A stretch of 64,000 nucleotides of DNA. It comes from JAJPKK01 sp963844635. Lineage in GTDB: Bacteria; Pseudomonadota; Alphaproteobacteria; Rhizobiales; Xanthobacteraceae. The stretch's first letter is position 1. Each line of letters opens with the position of its first letter. Below, in pieces: positions 9,796-19,497 of this stretch. The position numbers and the translations under genes are program-made. The notes under the pieces are model-generated. The model did not search any database. It was not told the DNA's origin and saw nothing but the letters and a program-made list of their open reading frames with translations. The DNA is taken from contig CAWJPD010000003.1 in the NCBI GenBank assembly GCA_963844635.1, forward strand, positions 310,001 through 374,000, in the 5' to 3' direction.

Positions 9796-11133
9796 TCAAG
9801 GCGCCAGCGATCCCACCGCCGCGCCGAGATCGTTGCGGATCACGGCGCCGCCTTTCATCACGAATTTCACGTGTTCCATCTCGGCGACGTCCGCAAGCGG
9901 GTTGCCGGACACGGCAATGATGTCGGCGAACTTGCCTTTTTCGATCGTGGCGATGTGATTTTCCCAGTCATAGTTCAGCATGCGCGCCGCCGGCAGATAG
10001 GCGGTCTGCAACGCCTGCGCAGGAGTCATGCCCCACCTGACGAAATAGGCAAACTGGTTCGCCTGCTTACCGTGCGGAATGGCCGGCGATGTGGCGCCGC
10101 TGCCGAACACGATCGGGACGCCTGCGGCAAGGGCGCGCTTGAAAGCCTGCTCCACTAGCTTCATACGCGAGTTCCTGCCGCCGGTGTCCTTGAGGTCCCC
10201 GGCTTCGAGCGCAATCAGGTCGTCAAGCGTTGGGACATATGGAAGCTTCTTTTCGAGCAGCACCTTGATGCCCTTGGCATCGAGTTCGAGGAGATGATTG
10301 GGCGCGTCGACGCCGGCTTCGATGCAGCTATCCATACCCTCGCCGCCATAGGCGTGGCACGCCACCTTGAGGCCGAGACGGTGCGCTTCGTCGACGATCG
10401 CGTCGACCTCCTCGCGCGTGAGTGAGGGGCTGTTGACCAGCGTCGCATCCGGCTTCCACATGTGCATGGTGCCGGCGAAGTCCTGCGTCGTGTAGATCTT
10501 GATGTAATCGACGCCGTGCAACTTGTTCTCGCGAACGGCCGCGCGGGCGAGCCATGGCGAGTTGACGTTTTTGTTTTCGGTAAAGCCCTGATAGAAGCGG
10601 ATCGAATCCGTGTCCGGATAGTAGTTGGTGGCGCGCGGATTGATCGATTGGCCGACCACCTGCATCCTCGGCCCCTGGATCATGCCGGCATTGATGGCGT
10701 CCCGCAGATCAACGGTGTTGAAGCCACCGCGGGAATCCATGTCGAGCACCGTCGTAAATCCGGCCTCGAGATCGGTCTGAGCGTTCGCAACCGCGATCAG
10801 CGTGCGCTGAGCGAGCGTGACGCCGCCCGTATTTACATGCACATGCGCATCGATCATGCCCGGCATCACGGTCGCGTTGCCGAGGTCGATCACCCGCGCG
10901 CCGGCCGGAATCGTGACCGAAGGCCCGACATCGGTAATGCGGTCGCCATGAATCAACACGACCTGATTGTTCAGCATATTGCCCGACCTCGCATCGAACA
11001 GCCGGCCGGCACGGACGGCGATCACCTGGTCGGGCGACACCAGCAACTTGCCGTTGGGCTGGGCGTTTACCGAGGTGGTCGCCACTGCCGCCGTGGTGGC
11101 GGCGAGCAAGGCGAGATGGATGTGCCAACGCAT
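9796..11133 (-). CDS. Secreted amidohydrolase, imidazolonepropionase/prolidase-like
   Basis: Metal-dependent hydrolase of the amidohydrolase superfamily (TIM barrel). A signal peptide occupies residues 1-24 (cleavage after SVNA). The metal motif H97-x-H99 is in MIDAHVHV. A candidate carboxylated Lys (YIKIY) and a ligand His (ACHAYGGEG) follow. The position where relatives have GTDA, with the metal- and base-providing Asp, reads FGSGATSPAIPHG, so the usual Asp is missing. Activity may be changed or lost unless a neighbouring residue replaces it. The product is full length at 445 residues. It lies upstream of the amidase on the same strand. Substrate unknown. Confidence 0.85.
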   Translation of the reverse strand: MRWHIHLALLAATTAAVATTSVNAQPNGKLLVSPDQVIAVRAGRLFDARSGNMLNNQVVLIHGDRITDVGPSVTIPAGARVIDLGNATVMPGMIDAHVHVNTGGVTLAQRTLIAVANAQTDLEAGFTTVLDMDSRGGFNTVDLRDAINAGMIQGPRMQVVGQSINPRATNYYPDTDSIRFYQGFTENKNVNSPWLARAAVRENKLHGVDYIKIYTTQDFAGTMHMWKPDATLVNSPSLTREEVDAIVDEAHRLGLKVACHAYGGEGMDSCIEAGVDAPNHLLELDAKGIKVLLEKKLPYVPTLDDLIALEAGDLKDTGGRNSRMKLVEQAFKRALAAGVPIVFGSGATSPAIPHGKQANQFAYFVRWGMTPAQALQTAYLPAARMLNYDWENHIATIEKGKFADIIAVSGNPLADVAEMEHVKFVMKGGAVIRNDLGAAVGSLAP

Positions 11134-11230
11134 GAACGTCTCCCTAGTGCGAAGCTTCGTTTTTCGATGTCGCGTATTCTACACGAATATTTCCGCAGTC
11201 ACGTGACCGCGTCCGCCGTGCGCGTCAGCG

Positions 11231-12109
11231 TCAGAACAGCGGCCGAAAACCTTGGTCCGTTGCTTCGATGCGGCCGGCGAACGGAGCGCCGACGTGGGCG
11301 GGCAGCATCAGCGCGCCGCTCGCGGCACAGTCGCCGAGCACTTTGCGCCGGCTCGTCCGCGCCTGTTCGGCGTCGCTGTTCTTGGGAAAATTCCAGTGCG
11401 GGTAATAGACCTGAATGAGGTGGTGCAGCACATCGCCGACGAACATGGCCTGAGCGCCATCGCTCACGAGCTTGAACACCACGTGCCCCGCCGAGTGACC
11501 CGGCGCGGGGATGATTTCAACGTGTTCGTCGAGACGGCACGAACCCGACACGAGATCGGCACGGCCTGCGTCGAGTATCGGCAACACGCTTTCGCGGAAG
11601 GTCCCGAACTCCACCGGCTCGGTCGCGTTGGGGTCGGCATCAAGATCGCGGTAGTACTCGAAATCCGGCTTCGAGATGACGTAGCGAGCATTGGGGAAGG
11701 TCGGCACCCAGCGGCCGTTGCGCAGTTGCGTATTCCAGCCGACGTGATCGTGGTGCAGGTGCGTGCACATCACATAATCGATGTCTTCTGGACGCGCCCC
11801 GGCCGACGCCAACCGTTCGAGATAAGGCGTGTCCAGCATGTTCCAGAACGGTCGGGTGGGACGGCGTTTTTGATTGCCGCAACAGGCATCGATCAGGAGT
11901 TTTTTGCCCCCAACCTGCAACAGCCAGCTGTGCACACTGAGCTTGATGAGGCCCTGCGCCGGATCGTAATGGCTGGGAGCGAGCCATGCGGCGTGCTCGG
12001 CCGCAATGCGCTCGCTCCACTCGGGAAAGATGTCGCGGGGCCGATAGACGGGCAGATACGTCTCCTCGATCCGGGCAATGCTCGCCCGGCCCACCTTGAA
12101 GAGGGTCAT
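11231..12109 (-). CDS. MBL-fold metallohydrolase (AHL-lactonase-like)
   Basis: Metallo-beta-lactamase-fold hydrolase with the dinuclear zinc motif H117-x-H119-x-D121-H122 (THLHHDHVG). Later His ligands are in APGHSAGH and LPAHVGAP. Related enzymes open lactones, but the substrate cannot be read from sequence. The start is the ATG at 12109. It overlaps the TGA of the upstream oxidoreductase by four bases (ATGA), so the two are probably translationally coupled. The longer frame to 12196 overlaps that gene and is not preferred. 292 residues, no signal peptide seen. Confidence 0.88.
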   Translation of the reverse strand: MTLFKVGRASIARIEETYLPVYRPRDIFPEWSERIAAEHAAWLAPSHYDPAQGLIKLSVHSWLLQVGGKKLLIDACCGNQKRRPTRPFWNMLDTPYLERLASAGARPEDIDYVMCTHLHHDHVGWNTQLRNGRWVPTFPNARYVISKPDFEYYRDLDADPNATEPVEFGTFRESVLPILDAGRADLVSGSCRLDEHVEIIPAPGHSAGHVVFKLVSDGAQAMFVGDVLHHLIQVYYPHWNFPKNSDAEQARTSRRKVLGDCAASGALMLPAHVGAPFAGRIEATDQGFRPLF

Positions 12110-12993
12110 GCGCCGGCTTCCAAATATTTGATGATTTCGGTGTGATCCGCGCCCAAGTCCAGATTCTGCGCCGCCGACTCCCAGAGCCGCGCGCAAGATG
12201 CGACGAACGGGGAAGCAACGCCAAGCGCATGTGCGATGTTCGCGGCGGTACGGACGTCCTTCGCCATCAGGCGCAACGGAAACCCGGAATTGAAGCTGCG
12301 CGAAATGACGAATTGCTTGAGCTTCACGTCTGTCGCGTTGTTGCGCCCTGTCGATTCATTGAGAATATCCGTCATCAGGACGGGATCGAGGCCAAAACCT
12401 TGGCCGATGCGCAAAGCCTCGACGGCGGCGACGAGTCCGGCCGCCGAGACGTAATTATTGAGCGCCTTCATTGCGTGACCGGAGCCGAGCGGGCCGGTGC
12501 GGAAGACCGAACTGCCCATTGCGGCAAACAGCGGTTCGAGGCGGTCGATGCTTGCCGGCGTACCTCCCGCCATGATGGCGAGCGTGCCGTTCACGGCGCG
12601 CTTGACACCGCCGGACACCGGCGCATCGACGAACTCGAAACCAGCCGCGATCAGTTGCGCGCCGAGATCGCGCGTGCCGATCGGGTCGGACGATCCCATG
12701 TCAACGATGAGCGTGCCGCGCCTGAGATGCGAGACGGCCTCGGTCACAACCTCGCGCACGATCTTGCCGTCGGGTAGCAGCAGGATCACGACCTCGGCCG
12801 AGGACACCGCGGTGGCGAGCTCGTCTGCGCTGCGCCCGTTCACCGCGGCGAAACTGCTGCGCGCCTCCGCCGCGCGATCGTAACCCGTGACCTCAAAGCC
12901 CGCCTTGAGAAGGCACGCCGCCATCGGGATACCCATATTGCCGAGGCCAATCACGGTCACGGCGGCGGGCGGAGCAAGCGCGGTGTCGGTCAT
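12106..12993 (-). CDS. NAD(P)-dependent 3-hydroxyisobutyrate-dehydrogenase-like oxidoreductase
   Basis: Beta-hydroxyacid dehydrogenase family (3-hydroxyisobutyrate, tartronate semialdehyde or 6-phosphogluconate type). It has an N-terminal Rossmann motif VIGLGNMGIPMA (G16-x-G18-x2-G21). The substrate-binding DAPVSGGVKRA segment and the catalytic Lys in GSGHAMKALNNY follow. The start is the ATG at 12993, directly after GAGGAGACC, giving 295 residues. It is followed by the MBL hydrolase with a 4-base overlap, so the pair probably acts on one catabolic route. The long upstream extension of the frame (to 13230) runs through low-complexity intergenic sequence and is rejected. Confidence 0.9.
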   Translation of the reverse strand: MTDTALAPPAAVTVIGLGNMGIPMAACLLKAGFEVTGYDRAAEARSSFAAVNGRSADELATAVSSAEVVILLLPDGKIVREVVTEAVSHLRRGTLIVDMGSSDPIGTRDLGAQLIAAGFEFVDAPVSGGVKRAVNGTLAIMAGGTPASIDRLEPLFAAMGSSVFRTGPLGSGHAMKALNNYVSAAGLVAAVEALRIGQGFGLDPVLMTDILNESTGRNNATDVKLKQFVISRSFNSGFPLRLMAKDVRTAANIAHALGVASPFVASCARLWESAAQNLDLGADHTEIIKYLEAGA

Positions 12994-13233
12994 GGTCTCC
13001 TCTTTCAAAGCGCATGAAATCTTGCGTCTCGCTGCGTCCCACTTCCCTCCTTCCCCGCGTGCGGGGGATGTCGGTGAACGCAGTGAGCCGGGACGGCGCG
13101 TTCCGCGACGAGTCGCAGCGAACACGGGATAAAAAGGATTGAGTTTGCTTGTTGAAAGAAGTCCCCTCCACCCCGCTACGCGCGATCCCCTTCCCCCGCA
13201 AAGTTGCAGGGGAGGATGAGGGATGCCCAAACA

Positions 13234-14862
13234 TCACGGCTGAAGCACGTCGACGCGGTCCTCGGCGGAGCGCTGGTCCTCGACGCGCTGCACCTGCGTG
13301 GGTGCAAGCGCGGCGGCCCCCGCCGGCGCCGTCGGGAGGCGCACCATGAAACGCGATCCCACGCCTTCCGTGCTCGCGACCGTAACAGTCCCGCCATGCA
13401 GGTCGACCACCATCTTAACGAGATTGAGGCCGACGCCGGTGCCGACAATCCCCGACACGTTACTGCCGCGGAAGTAGCGTTCGAATAAGCGTTCGATGTC
13501 CTGAGCGGGGATGCCGATGCCATTGTCTTCGACATAGACCAAGAGCTCTCCCTGCTCCCGCCTGGCGCCGACCCTGATGCGCGCCCCGCCCGGGGAATAT
13601 TTGACGGCGTTGGAGATGAGATTGTCGAACACCTGGGACAGCAACTTGGAGTCTCCGACCATCCGCAAGTTCTGCGTGCCGAACTCCTCGATAATGCGCG
13701 AGCCTGGCGTGATCTCGCGATGAAGCTGGCACACGTCGCGCAGCAGAGCTTCCAGGTCGAGCTCCTGGGGATGGAAATAGAGCCCGGCCCCGCTCTCGAT
13801 GAGGCGGGTCGAGGTCAGCAGGTTATCAATCAGGTGGATTGTGCGGAGCACGGCGGCCCGGATTTTGCCCACGCGTGTGCCGACCTCGTCATTTTCGATG
13901 CGGTCGCCGAGTTTGCCGAGCCGGCGCGCATGGCCGTCGATGATCGTGAGCGGGGTGCGGAATTCATGCGACGCCATGGAAACGAAGTTGCGTTGAAGCT
14001 GCGTCAGATGCCGCTCGGCGGCCAGCTTCTCCTCGAGCATGGCCGCTTGGTGGGCAAGCCCGCGCTGCGTCACCATCAGCTCGATGGCATTGTTGCGAAA
14101 CACGACGGCGGCACGCGCCATTTCGCCGATTTCGTCGTCGCGTTCGGTGCCGCGAATCTCAATATCGGTGTCGTTGGCGGCGAGCCGATGCATATAGCCG
14201 GCAAGGCGCAGCAGTGGAGTGGAAATCGAGCGGCTGACATAGAAAAGCGCGCCGACGACCAGTACGCTGGCGATCGCCATGGCAATGCCGATCAGCCAGA
14301 TGGCTTGGCGATAGGCGACTGCGACGCGCGTCGAAGCGTCGTGCGCACTCGCGACCGCGTGTTTGGTGAGCTGTCCGAGCGCATCGCTCGCCTCGTTATA
14401 GGCGGCCCGCGAGGTCGTCGTGTACATCGCCACGGCATCGGCCTTCTGGTCGCGGCGAGTGAGTTCGAGCATCTGATTGACGAGCTTGCGGTACTCGGTC
14501 CAGCGCTCGCGAAAGCGATTGTAGTAGGCACGGTCTTCCGGATCGTGCCTGATCTGCTCGAAGCTCGATTGCGCCTGAGAGACGGCGCGATCGAGATCGA
14601 CCATCTCCGTCGCGATGGCTTCGCTTTCGGCCGCATCCGTAGAAAGCAGCTCGTTGCCCTCGGCGGCGCGGAAGTCCGATGTATAGTTATTGAGATCGCC
14701 GAGAACGCGGGTATTAGGCAACCATACATCGGCAATATTGGCGGACACGTCGTTAAAGTCGCGCAGCCGAGCGATGCTCAGCATGCCGAGGAAAAATATC
14801 AGCAAAAAGAAGAAGATGAACACCAACGACAAGTGGAAGCGGATCGAGCGGGGCTGCCTCAT
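13234..14862 (-). CDS. Membrane sensor histidine kinase
   Basis: Sensor of a two-component pair. TM1 lies at about residues 10-30. A roughly 170-residue periplasmic helical sensor domain follows (Asp/Glu-rich, 4-helix-bundle-like). TM2 is at about 185-210, then HAMP. The HisKA domain carries H299 (MASHEFRTP), and the HATPase_c domain has an N box (DNLISNAVKYS), G1 (VEDNGIGIP) and G2 (GTGVGLNLV). 542 residues, all catalytic boxes intact. It is transcribed away from a LuxR-type response regulator 300 bp off, its likely partner. Signal unknown; the nearby metal-type RND pumps suggest an efflux-related stimulus (inference). Confidence 0.92.
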   Translation of the reverse strand: MRQPRSIRFHLSLVFIFFFLLIFFLGMLSIARLRDFNDVSANIADVWLPNTRVLGDLNNYTSDFRAAEGNELLSTDAAESEAIATEMVDLDRAVSQAQSSFEQIRHDPEDRAYYNRFRERWTEYRKLVNQMLELTRRDQKADAVAMYTTTSRAAYNEASDALGQLTKHAVASAHDASTRVAVAYRQAIWLIGIAMAIASVLVVGALFYVSRSISTPLLRLAGYMHRLAANDTDIEIRGTERDDEIGEMARAAVVFRNNAIELMVTQRGLAHQAAMLEEKLAAERHLTQLQRNFVSMASHEFRTPLTIIDGHARRLGKLGDRIENDEVGTRVGKIRAAVLRTIHLIDNLLTSTRLIESGAGLYFHPQELDLEALLRDVCQLHREITPGSRIIEEFGTQNLRMVGDSKLLSQVFDNLISNAVKYSPGGARIRVGARREQGELLVYVEDNGIGIPAQDIERLFERYFRGSNVSGIVGTGVGLNLVKMVVDLHGGTVTVASTEGVGSRFMVRLPTAPAGAAALAPTQVQRVEDQRSAEDRVDVLQP

Positions 14863-15166
14863 CTTTGCGCACCGTCACGGCTGCGACACCGTCGCTGCCC
14901 GATTAGAATAGAGTGCCGAGCCAAGCTCAGGCGGGTTAGAGTCCCATCCCAAAGTATAGCATCGCTCTCTGAGAGATGCTCAACCTATCGGACACGGCCA
15001 TGATATCGGGGCATTATGACTGTCTTGCCCGATCGGGGGCCTTAAAGCGTGAACGCGGTCAGCTTGAACTGCTTGCGGCATGGTCCCACTGGGAATTTGC
15101 GCATGATTGTTGTCCGAAAAGCCTGCAAGTTTTCGAGATCATCCGCCGCAAGAGGGCACGGAGCAA
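14863..15166. promoter_or_regulatory. Divergent promoter region, kinase/regulator
   Basis: 304 bp between the divergent kinase and regulator genes. It must hold both promoters, but no clear -35/-10 pair stands out. Its right half is repeat cassette copy 2. Confidence 0.4.
15046..15146. repeat. Hairpin cassette copy 2 (short, diverged)
   Basis: Diverged member of the cassette: GCGTGAACGCGGTCAGCTTGAA, then TTTGCGCATGATTGTTGTCC and GAAAAGCCTGCAAGTTTTC, ending GATCATCCGCC. It lies directly upstream of the response regulator, so it is inside that gene's leader or promoter. Confidence 0.65.
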
Positions 15167-15772
15167 ATGACGGATTCGCCAAAGAAGATACTCTGCATCG
15201 AGGACGACCGCGAGACCGCGGCGCTGATCTCCGAGGAGTTGGCCGACCGCGGCTATGACGTCCATCTCGCCTATGACGGCCGCGAAGGCTTCGCCGCCAT
15301 ATTGAAGATCACACCCGATCTCGTGCTTTCGGACATCAGCATGCCGGTGATGTCGGGCTTCGAGTTGCTCGACCGCCTGACGGCGCTGGCGCCGCGGTTC
15401 AGCAACATGCCGTTCGTGTTCCTGACCGCGCTCACGGACCGCGAAAACGAGCTGAAGGGGCGGCAGCTCGGCGCTGACGATTATGTCACCAAGCCGATCG
15501 ATTTCGACATGCTGGACACCATCATCAACGCCCGCCTGGCAGGCGTTGCCCGTCTTGATTTGTGGCCGAAGCGGGTCGACCTCAACGACCGCGAGGTTGA
15601 AACGCTGACCTGGGCGGCGCGCGGCAAGACTTCCGCGGAAATTGCGCATATTCTCGGCTTGTCGAAACGCACGGTTGATTTCCACATCGACAATGCCCGC
15701 GCGAAACTCGGGGCAGCCACGCGCGTCGAAGCCGCCATCAAGGCGGCGACTGGCCGGCTGATCGAGCCGTGA
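15167..15772 (+). CDS. Response regulator, receiver plus LuxR-type HTH
   Basis: DNA-binding response regulator of 201 residues. The receiver domain (7-120) has the acidic pair E12-D13-D14 (CIEDDRE), phospho-acceptor D56 (LSDISMPVMSG) and Lys in YVTKPID. The C-terminal GerE/LuxR helix-turn-helix is at about 140-195 (LNDREVETLTWAARGKTSAE). The start is the ATG at 15167; the frame extends to 15107 but only through the repeat. It is divergent from the histidine kinase and probably its cognate regulator. It is paralogous to the regulator at 19498-20103, which has the same length but has lost D56. Confidence 0.92.
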   Translation: MTDSPKKILCIEDDRETAALISEELADRGYDVHLAYDGREGFAAILKITPDLVLSDISMPVMSGFELLDRLTALAPRFSNMPFVFLTALTDRENELKGRQLGADDYVTKPIDFDMLDTIINARLAGVARLDLWPKRVDLNDREVETLTWAARGKTSAEIAHILGLSKRTVDFHIDNARAKLGAATRVEAAIKAATGRLIEP

Positions 15773-15804
15773 CCAGCGATCGGTCTTGCAGTGAGGGCCT
15801 TACC

Positions 15805-15893
15805 AAAATAACCGCTTGAGCACTTGGCCGGGATCATCACGCTGGTGCGGCGAGCTGTCCTAAGAACGATTAATCATTCTCGCGGGAACCCTA
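15805..15893. repeat. Conserved non-coding block A (pairs with 20411-20499)
   Basis: 89 bp that aligns with an 89 bp block at 20411-20499 in the same orientation, roughly two thirds identical by eye. Shared runs include AAAATAAC at the start, TATCACGCTG/CATCACGCTG, TGCGGCGA and GGAACCCTA at the end. It lies 32 bp after the regulator stop and 160 bp from the RND1 stop. Its function is unknown. Confidence 0.6.
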
Positions 15894-15894
15894 T

Positions 15895-15927
15895 CCACCG
15901 TGCCGCCTGAAAACAAACCCACGGTGG
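15895..15927. terminator. Possible hairpin between convergent genes
   Basis: Arms CCACCGTG (15895-15902) and CACGGTGG (15920-15927) with a 17-base loop, between the + strand regulator and the - strand RND1. It has no T-run, so it is at best a weak or bidirectional terminator. Confidence 0.3.
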
Positions 15928-15942
15928 GTTACGCGCGGGGTT

Positions 15943-16035
15943 GCGTTCAGGTTGAATCGCCTCCCGCTCGATCATCATTGATTTTGCGCATGATCTTGTC
16001 CGAAGAGCCTGCAACTTTTCGGCATCATGCGTTAA
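15943..16035. repeat. Hairpin cassette copy 3 (short form)
   Basis: GTTGCGTTCAGGTTGAATCG, CCTCCCGCTCGAT, TTGATTTTGCGCATGATC, and the core GAAGAGCCTGCAACTTTTC, ending CATCATGCG. It sits just downstream of the broken RND1 gene. Confidence 0.8.
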
Positions 16036-16052
16036 CCCATCCAACACGTCCG

Positions 16053-19000
16053 TCAAATCTCGGCAAGGTCGCGCTCATCCTCGCGCAATTCGTTGGGCTC
16101 GCTGCTTCCGCCGTCGCCGCCCCATCCCAGCAACATCGTTTGCAGCGCCGGCACCACGACCAACATGATGACCGGACCGATCAGCATGCCGCCGACGACC
16201 ACGGTCGCCAGCGGGCGCTGCACCTGGCTGCCAATGCCGGTGGAAATCGCGGCCGGAAACAGGCCGATGCAGGCGGAGAGTGCCGTCATCAGCATCGGAC
16301 GCATCCGCTTTTCTGCCGCATGATACATCGCAGCGACCGTGCCCATGCCGCTGTGACGAACCTCGTTGTAGTAGGTGATGATCAGGATTCCGTTCATCAC
16401 CGAGACGCCGAACAGCGACACGAATCCGATTGCCGCCGAAATGCTGAAGTCAAGCCCGTCACGTAGAGCGCTAATACGCCGCCAGCAATAGAGAACGGAA
16501 TGCCCGCGAGCGCCAAAAGACTGTCGAGCAGGGAATTGAACAGTGCATAGAGCAGCATGAGGATCAACACGAGACTGATCGGCACGATCACTGCGAGCCG
16601 CGCCTTGGCCTGCTGGAGTTCATCGAACTCGCCGGCCCATTCGATGCGGTATCCGTTCGGCAGGGACGGGAGGATGCTTGCGCGCAATCCGCTGCTGCGC
16701 TTCGGCAACGGTGCTACCGAGGTCGCGGCCGCGCACGCTGAATTTAATCGGGATGAACCGCGCATTGCGTTCGTGGAAAATATAAGACGCCCCGGTATCG
16801 AGCGTGATGTCCGCGATCTCGCTCAGCGGGATGTAGGCATTATTGCCCGCCGGGGTCGCGAATCCGACCTTGATGTTCCCCACCGAGTCGATCGCGCCGC
16901 GGAATTCCGGCGCGAGCCGCACCGTGACATTGAATTGGCGGTCTGCCTCGAGCTGGGTGGTTGCAACCGTGCCGCCGAGCGCGGCTTGCACCACGGCATT
17001 GACGTCGCCGGGGTTGAGACCATAGCGCGCCGCCCTTTCGCGATCCGGCGTGATATTGAGGTTGGGTTGGCCGAGGACCCGGAAAATCCCGAGATCGGTC
17101 GACGCCGGGGACCTGATCCATCTCGTGCATGACGCGGCCCGGAGATTTCTTCGAGCTTGGCGAGGTCCGGACCGATGATCTTGACCGAATTGGCGCCTTT
17201 GACTCCCGACAGGCCCTCCTCGATGTTGTCCTGGATGTATTGCGAGAAATTGAAGCCGATCCCGGCGAACTCCCGATCGAACTTCGCCTTGCAAGGTCTC
17301 TACCAGCTTCTCCTTCGTAGACCCTGCCGGCCACTCCTCGAACGGTTTCAGAGGCACGAAAAACTCGGCATTGAAGAAGCCCGATGCGTCGCTGCCATTG
17401 TCGGGACGGCCATGCTGGGAAACGACGGTGATCACCTCGGGATGGCTGAGCAGGATTTCGCGAATGCGGTTGACGATCGGCATTCCGGCTTCGAGCGAAA
17501 TCGTCGGCGGCATCGAGGCCCTGATCCACAGATTGCCCTCTTCAAGCGCGGGCAGGAATTCGGAGCCGAGCCGCGGGATCGAGGAGGCCCGTCAGCACCA
17601 GAAAGCCGGCGCCCAGCGCCACCATGCTTTTGCGATGGGTGAGGGCCCAGTTGAGTGCCGGTGAATAGACGGCGCGGAGCCCGCGCACTACGATGGTTTC
17701 GACTTCCTCGATGCGCGCGGGAAGCAGGAAGGAGGCCAGCGTCGGTGTCACCGTGAACGTCGCCAATAACGCACCCGCGAGCGCAAAGCCGTAGGTGCGC
17801 GCCATCGGGTTGAAAATCTGACCCTCGACGCCCTGCATGGTAAACAACGGCACGAACGCCGCCACCGTGATCGCGGCGGAAAAGAACACGGCCTTGTCGA
17901 CCTGCAGCACGCTGACGAAGATCAGCCGCAGCCGGTCGGACCAGTTTGTCGGCTCGCCGCCGGTCGAGCGCGTGGGGTCGCTTCCCCACCGGCTTTCGGC
18001 AAGCTCCTGAAGCACGCGCAGCTTGTCCTCGGGCCGACCCTGGAAGTTACGGTAGATGTTCTCGACAACGATCACGGCGGAGTCGACGATGATGCCGAAA
18101 TCCACGGCGCCGACGGACAGCAGGTTTGCGTCCTGATCGAGCAATACCAGGATGATGATGCTGAACAGCAAGGCAAACGGAATATTGACCCCGACGATGA
18201 TCGCGCTGCGCAGGTCGCCGAGAAAAATCCACTGGATGAAGAAGACCAGCAGACACCCGAAGACGAGATTATGCAGCACGGTATGGGTGGTGACATCCAC
18301 CAGCGTGGTGCGGTCGTAGAACGGAACGATCTTGACGCCCGGCGGCAACGTGCCGTCGCTGTTGATCTTCTCCACTTCCGCCCTGATGCGCGGGACCACG
18401 TCGTTGGTGTGCAGCGTTCGATTCATCACCAGGATGGCGGCGACGACATCCTCTTCGTGGTCACGACCGGCCTTGCCGAGCCGGGGCACGTTGCCGATGT
18501 AGACCTTCGCCACGTTCTTGACCTGGACCGGAACGCCGTTCGACTGCGCGAGCGAAATGTTCTCGATGTCCTGAACCTTGTAACCTTTGGTGAGGTCGAC
18601 GGTGCCGCCGCTGTCGATCAGGCCGACACCGCGAATATTCACCGACTGCTGGCCCATATTGATGGTCCGGCCGCCCACATTGATGTTGGCGTTGCCGATG
18701 GCTGAAATCACCTGAGGCAAGGTGACGTTGTAGGCGTCGAGCTTATTGAGGTCGACCTCGACCTCGTATTCCTTCGTCGTCCCGCCCCAGGTGTTGACCT
18801 GCACCACCCCGGGAACAGTCAGGAAACGGCGCTGAAGTACCCAGTCCTGAATGGTGCGCAGATTGGTCAAACCGAAATGCGGTGGTCCGACGACTTGGTA
18901 TCGATAGACCTCGCCGACGAGGCTCGATGCCTGGATCTGCGGCATTACCCCGTTCGGCAAATTAACGTTCTGTTGAAGATTGAGGGCCGCCTGGGTCAGA

Positions 19001-19317
19001 GCGAAATAGTAGTCGATGCCGTAACGGAACGTGACGCGGATGAACGAGAGGCCATAAAACGAGGTCGAACGGATGATGTCGACCCCGGGCGTCGCGGCCA
19101 GTCCGACTTCCATCGGAATGGTGTAGTAGCGCTCCATTTCCTCGGCGGATTGCCCCGCCGCCTGCGCCGTGATCTCGAGAATCACCGGTGCCGGATTGGG
19201 GTAGGCCTCGATATTGAGGCGCATGAACGCCAGCAGACCGCCACCGATGAACGCCAGCAGAACAAGAAGGACGATCGGTCGCCGCGTCAGCCCGAATGCA
19301 ACGAGGCTCTTGAGCAC
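16053..19317 (-). pseudogene. RND efflux permease, CzcA-type, with six frameshifts (RND1)
   Basis: Paralogue of the RND pump at 20945-24202, clearly alignable over its whole length. The first 590 codons are intact, including TM4 with DFGIIVDSAVIVVEN (Asp-x5-Asp-x6-Glu, the proton-relay pattern of heavy-metal RND pumps). The frame then breaks near 17578, 17283, 17139, 17100, 16695 and 16455. Reading against the paralogue, five breaks are single-base gains and one is a loss. The span of 3n+1 bases agrees with that count. No membrane fusion protein gene of its own is present. Either a true pseudogene or a very error-rich stretch. The downstream end carries a normal C-terminus (DERDLAEI). Confidence 0.85.
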
Positions 19318-19497
19318 GAACTAATTCTCCACGAGGCAGAGACCGAACGCGCAGTCATGTGCCAGCCTCCTGTGCCAGGTGCCGCGTCACGCGCATTGGC
19401 AAAATGGCCCGGCGGATCGCCGCGATCTACTGGGAGCCATGCGAGGGGATTCGTGCGATTAGTACCAGTTACGCCTATTCAGGAAGCGACCGCCGGA

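Noticed and set aside
15885..15910. GGAAC at the end of the conserved blocks considered as a general-stress sigma (EcfG) -35
   Set aside because: No CGTT at 16-17 bases downstream in either copy.
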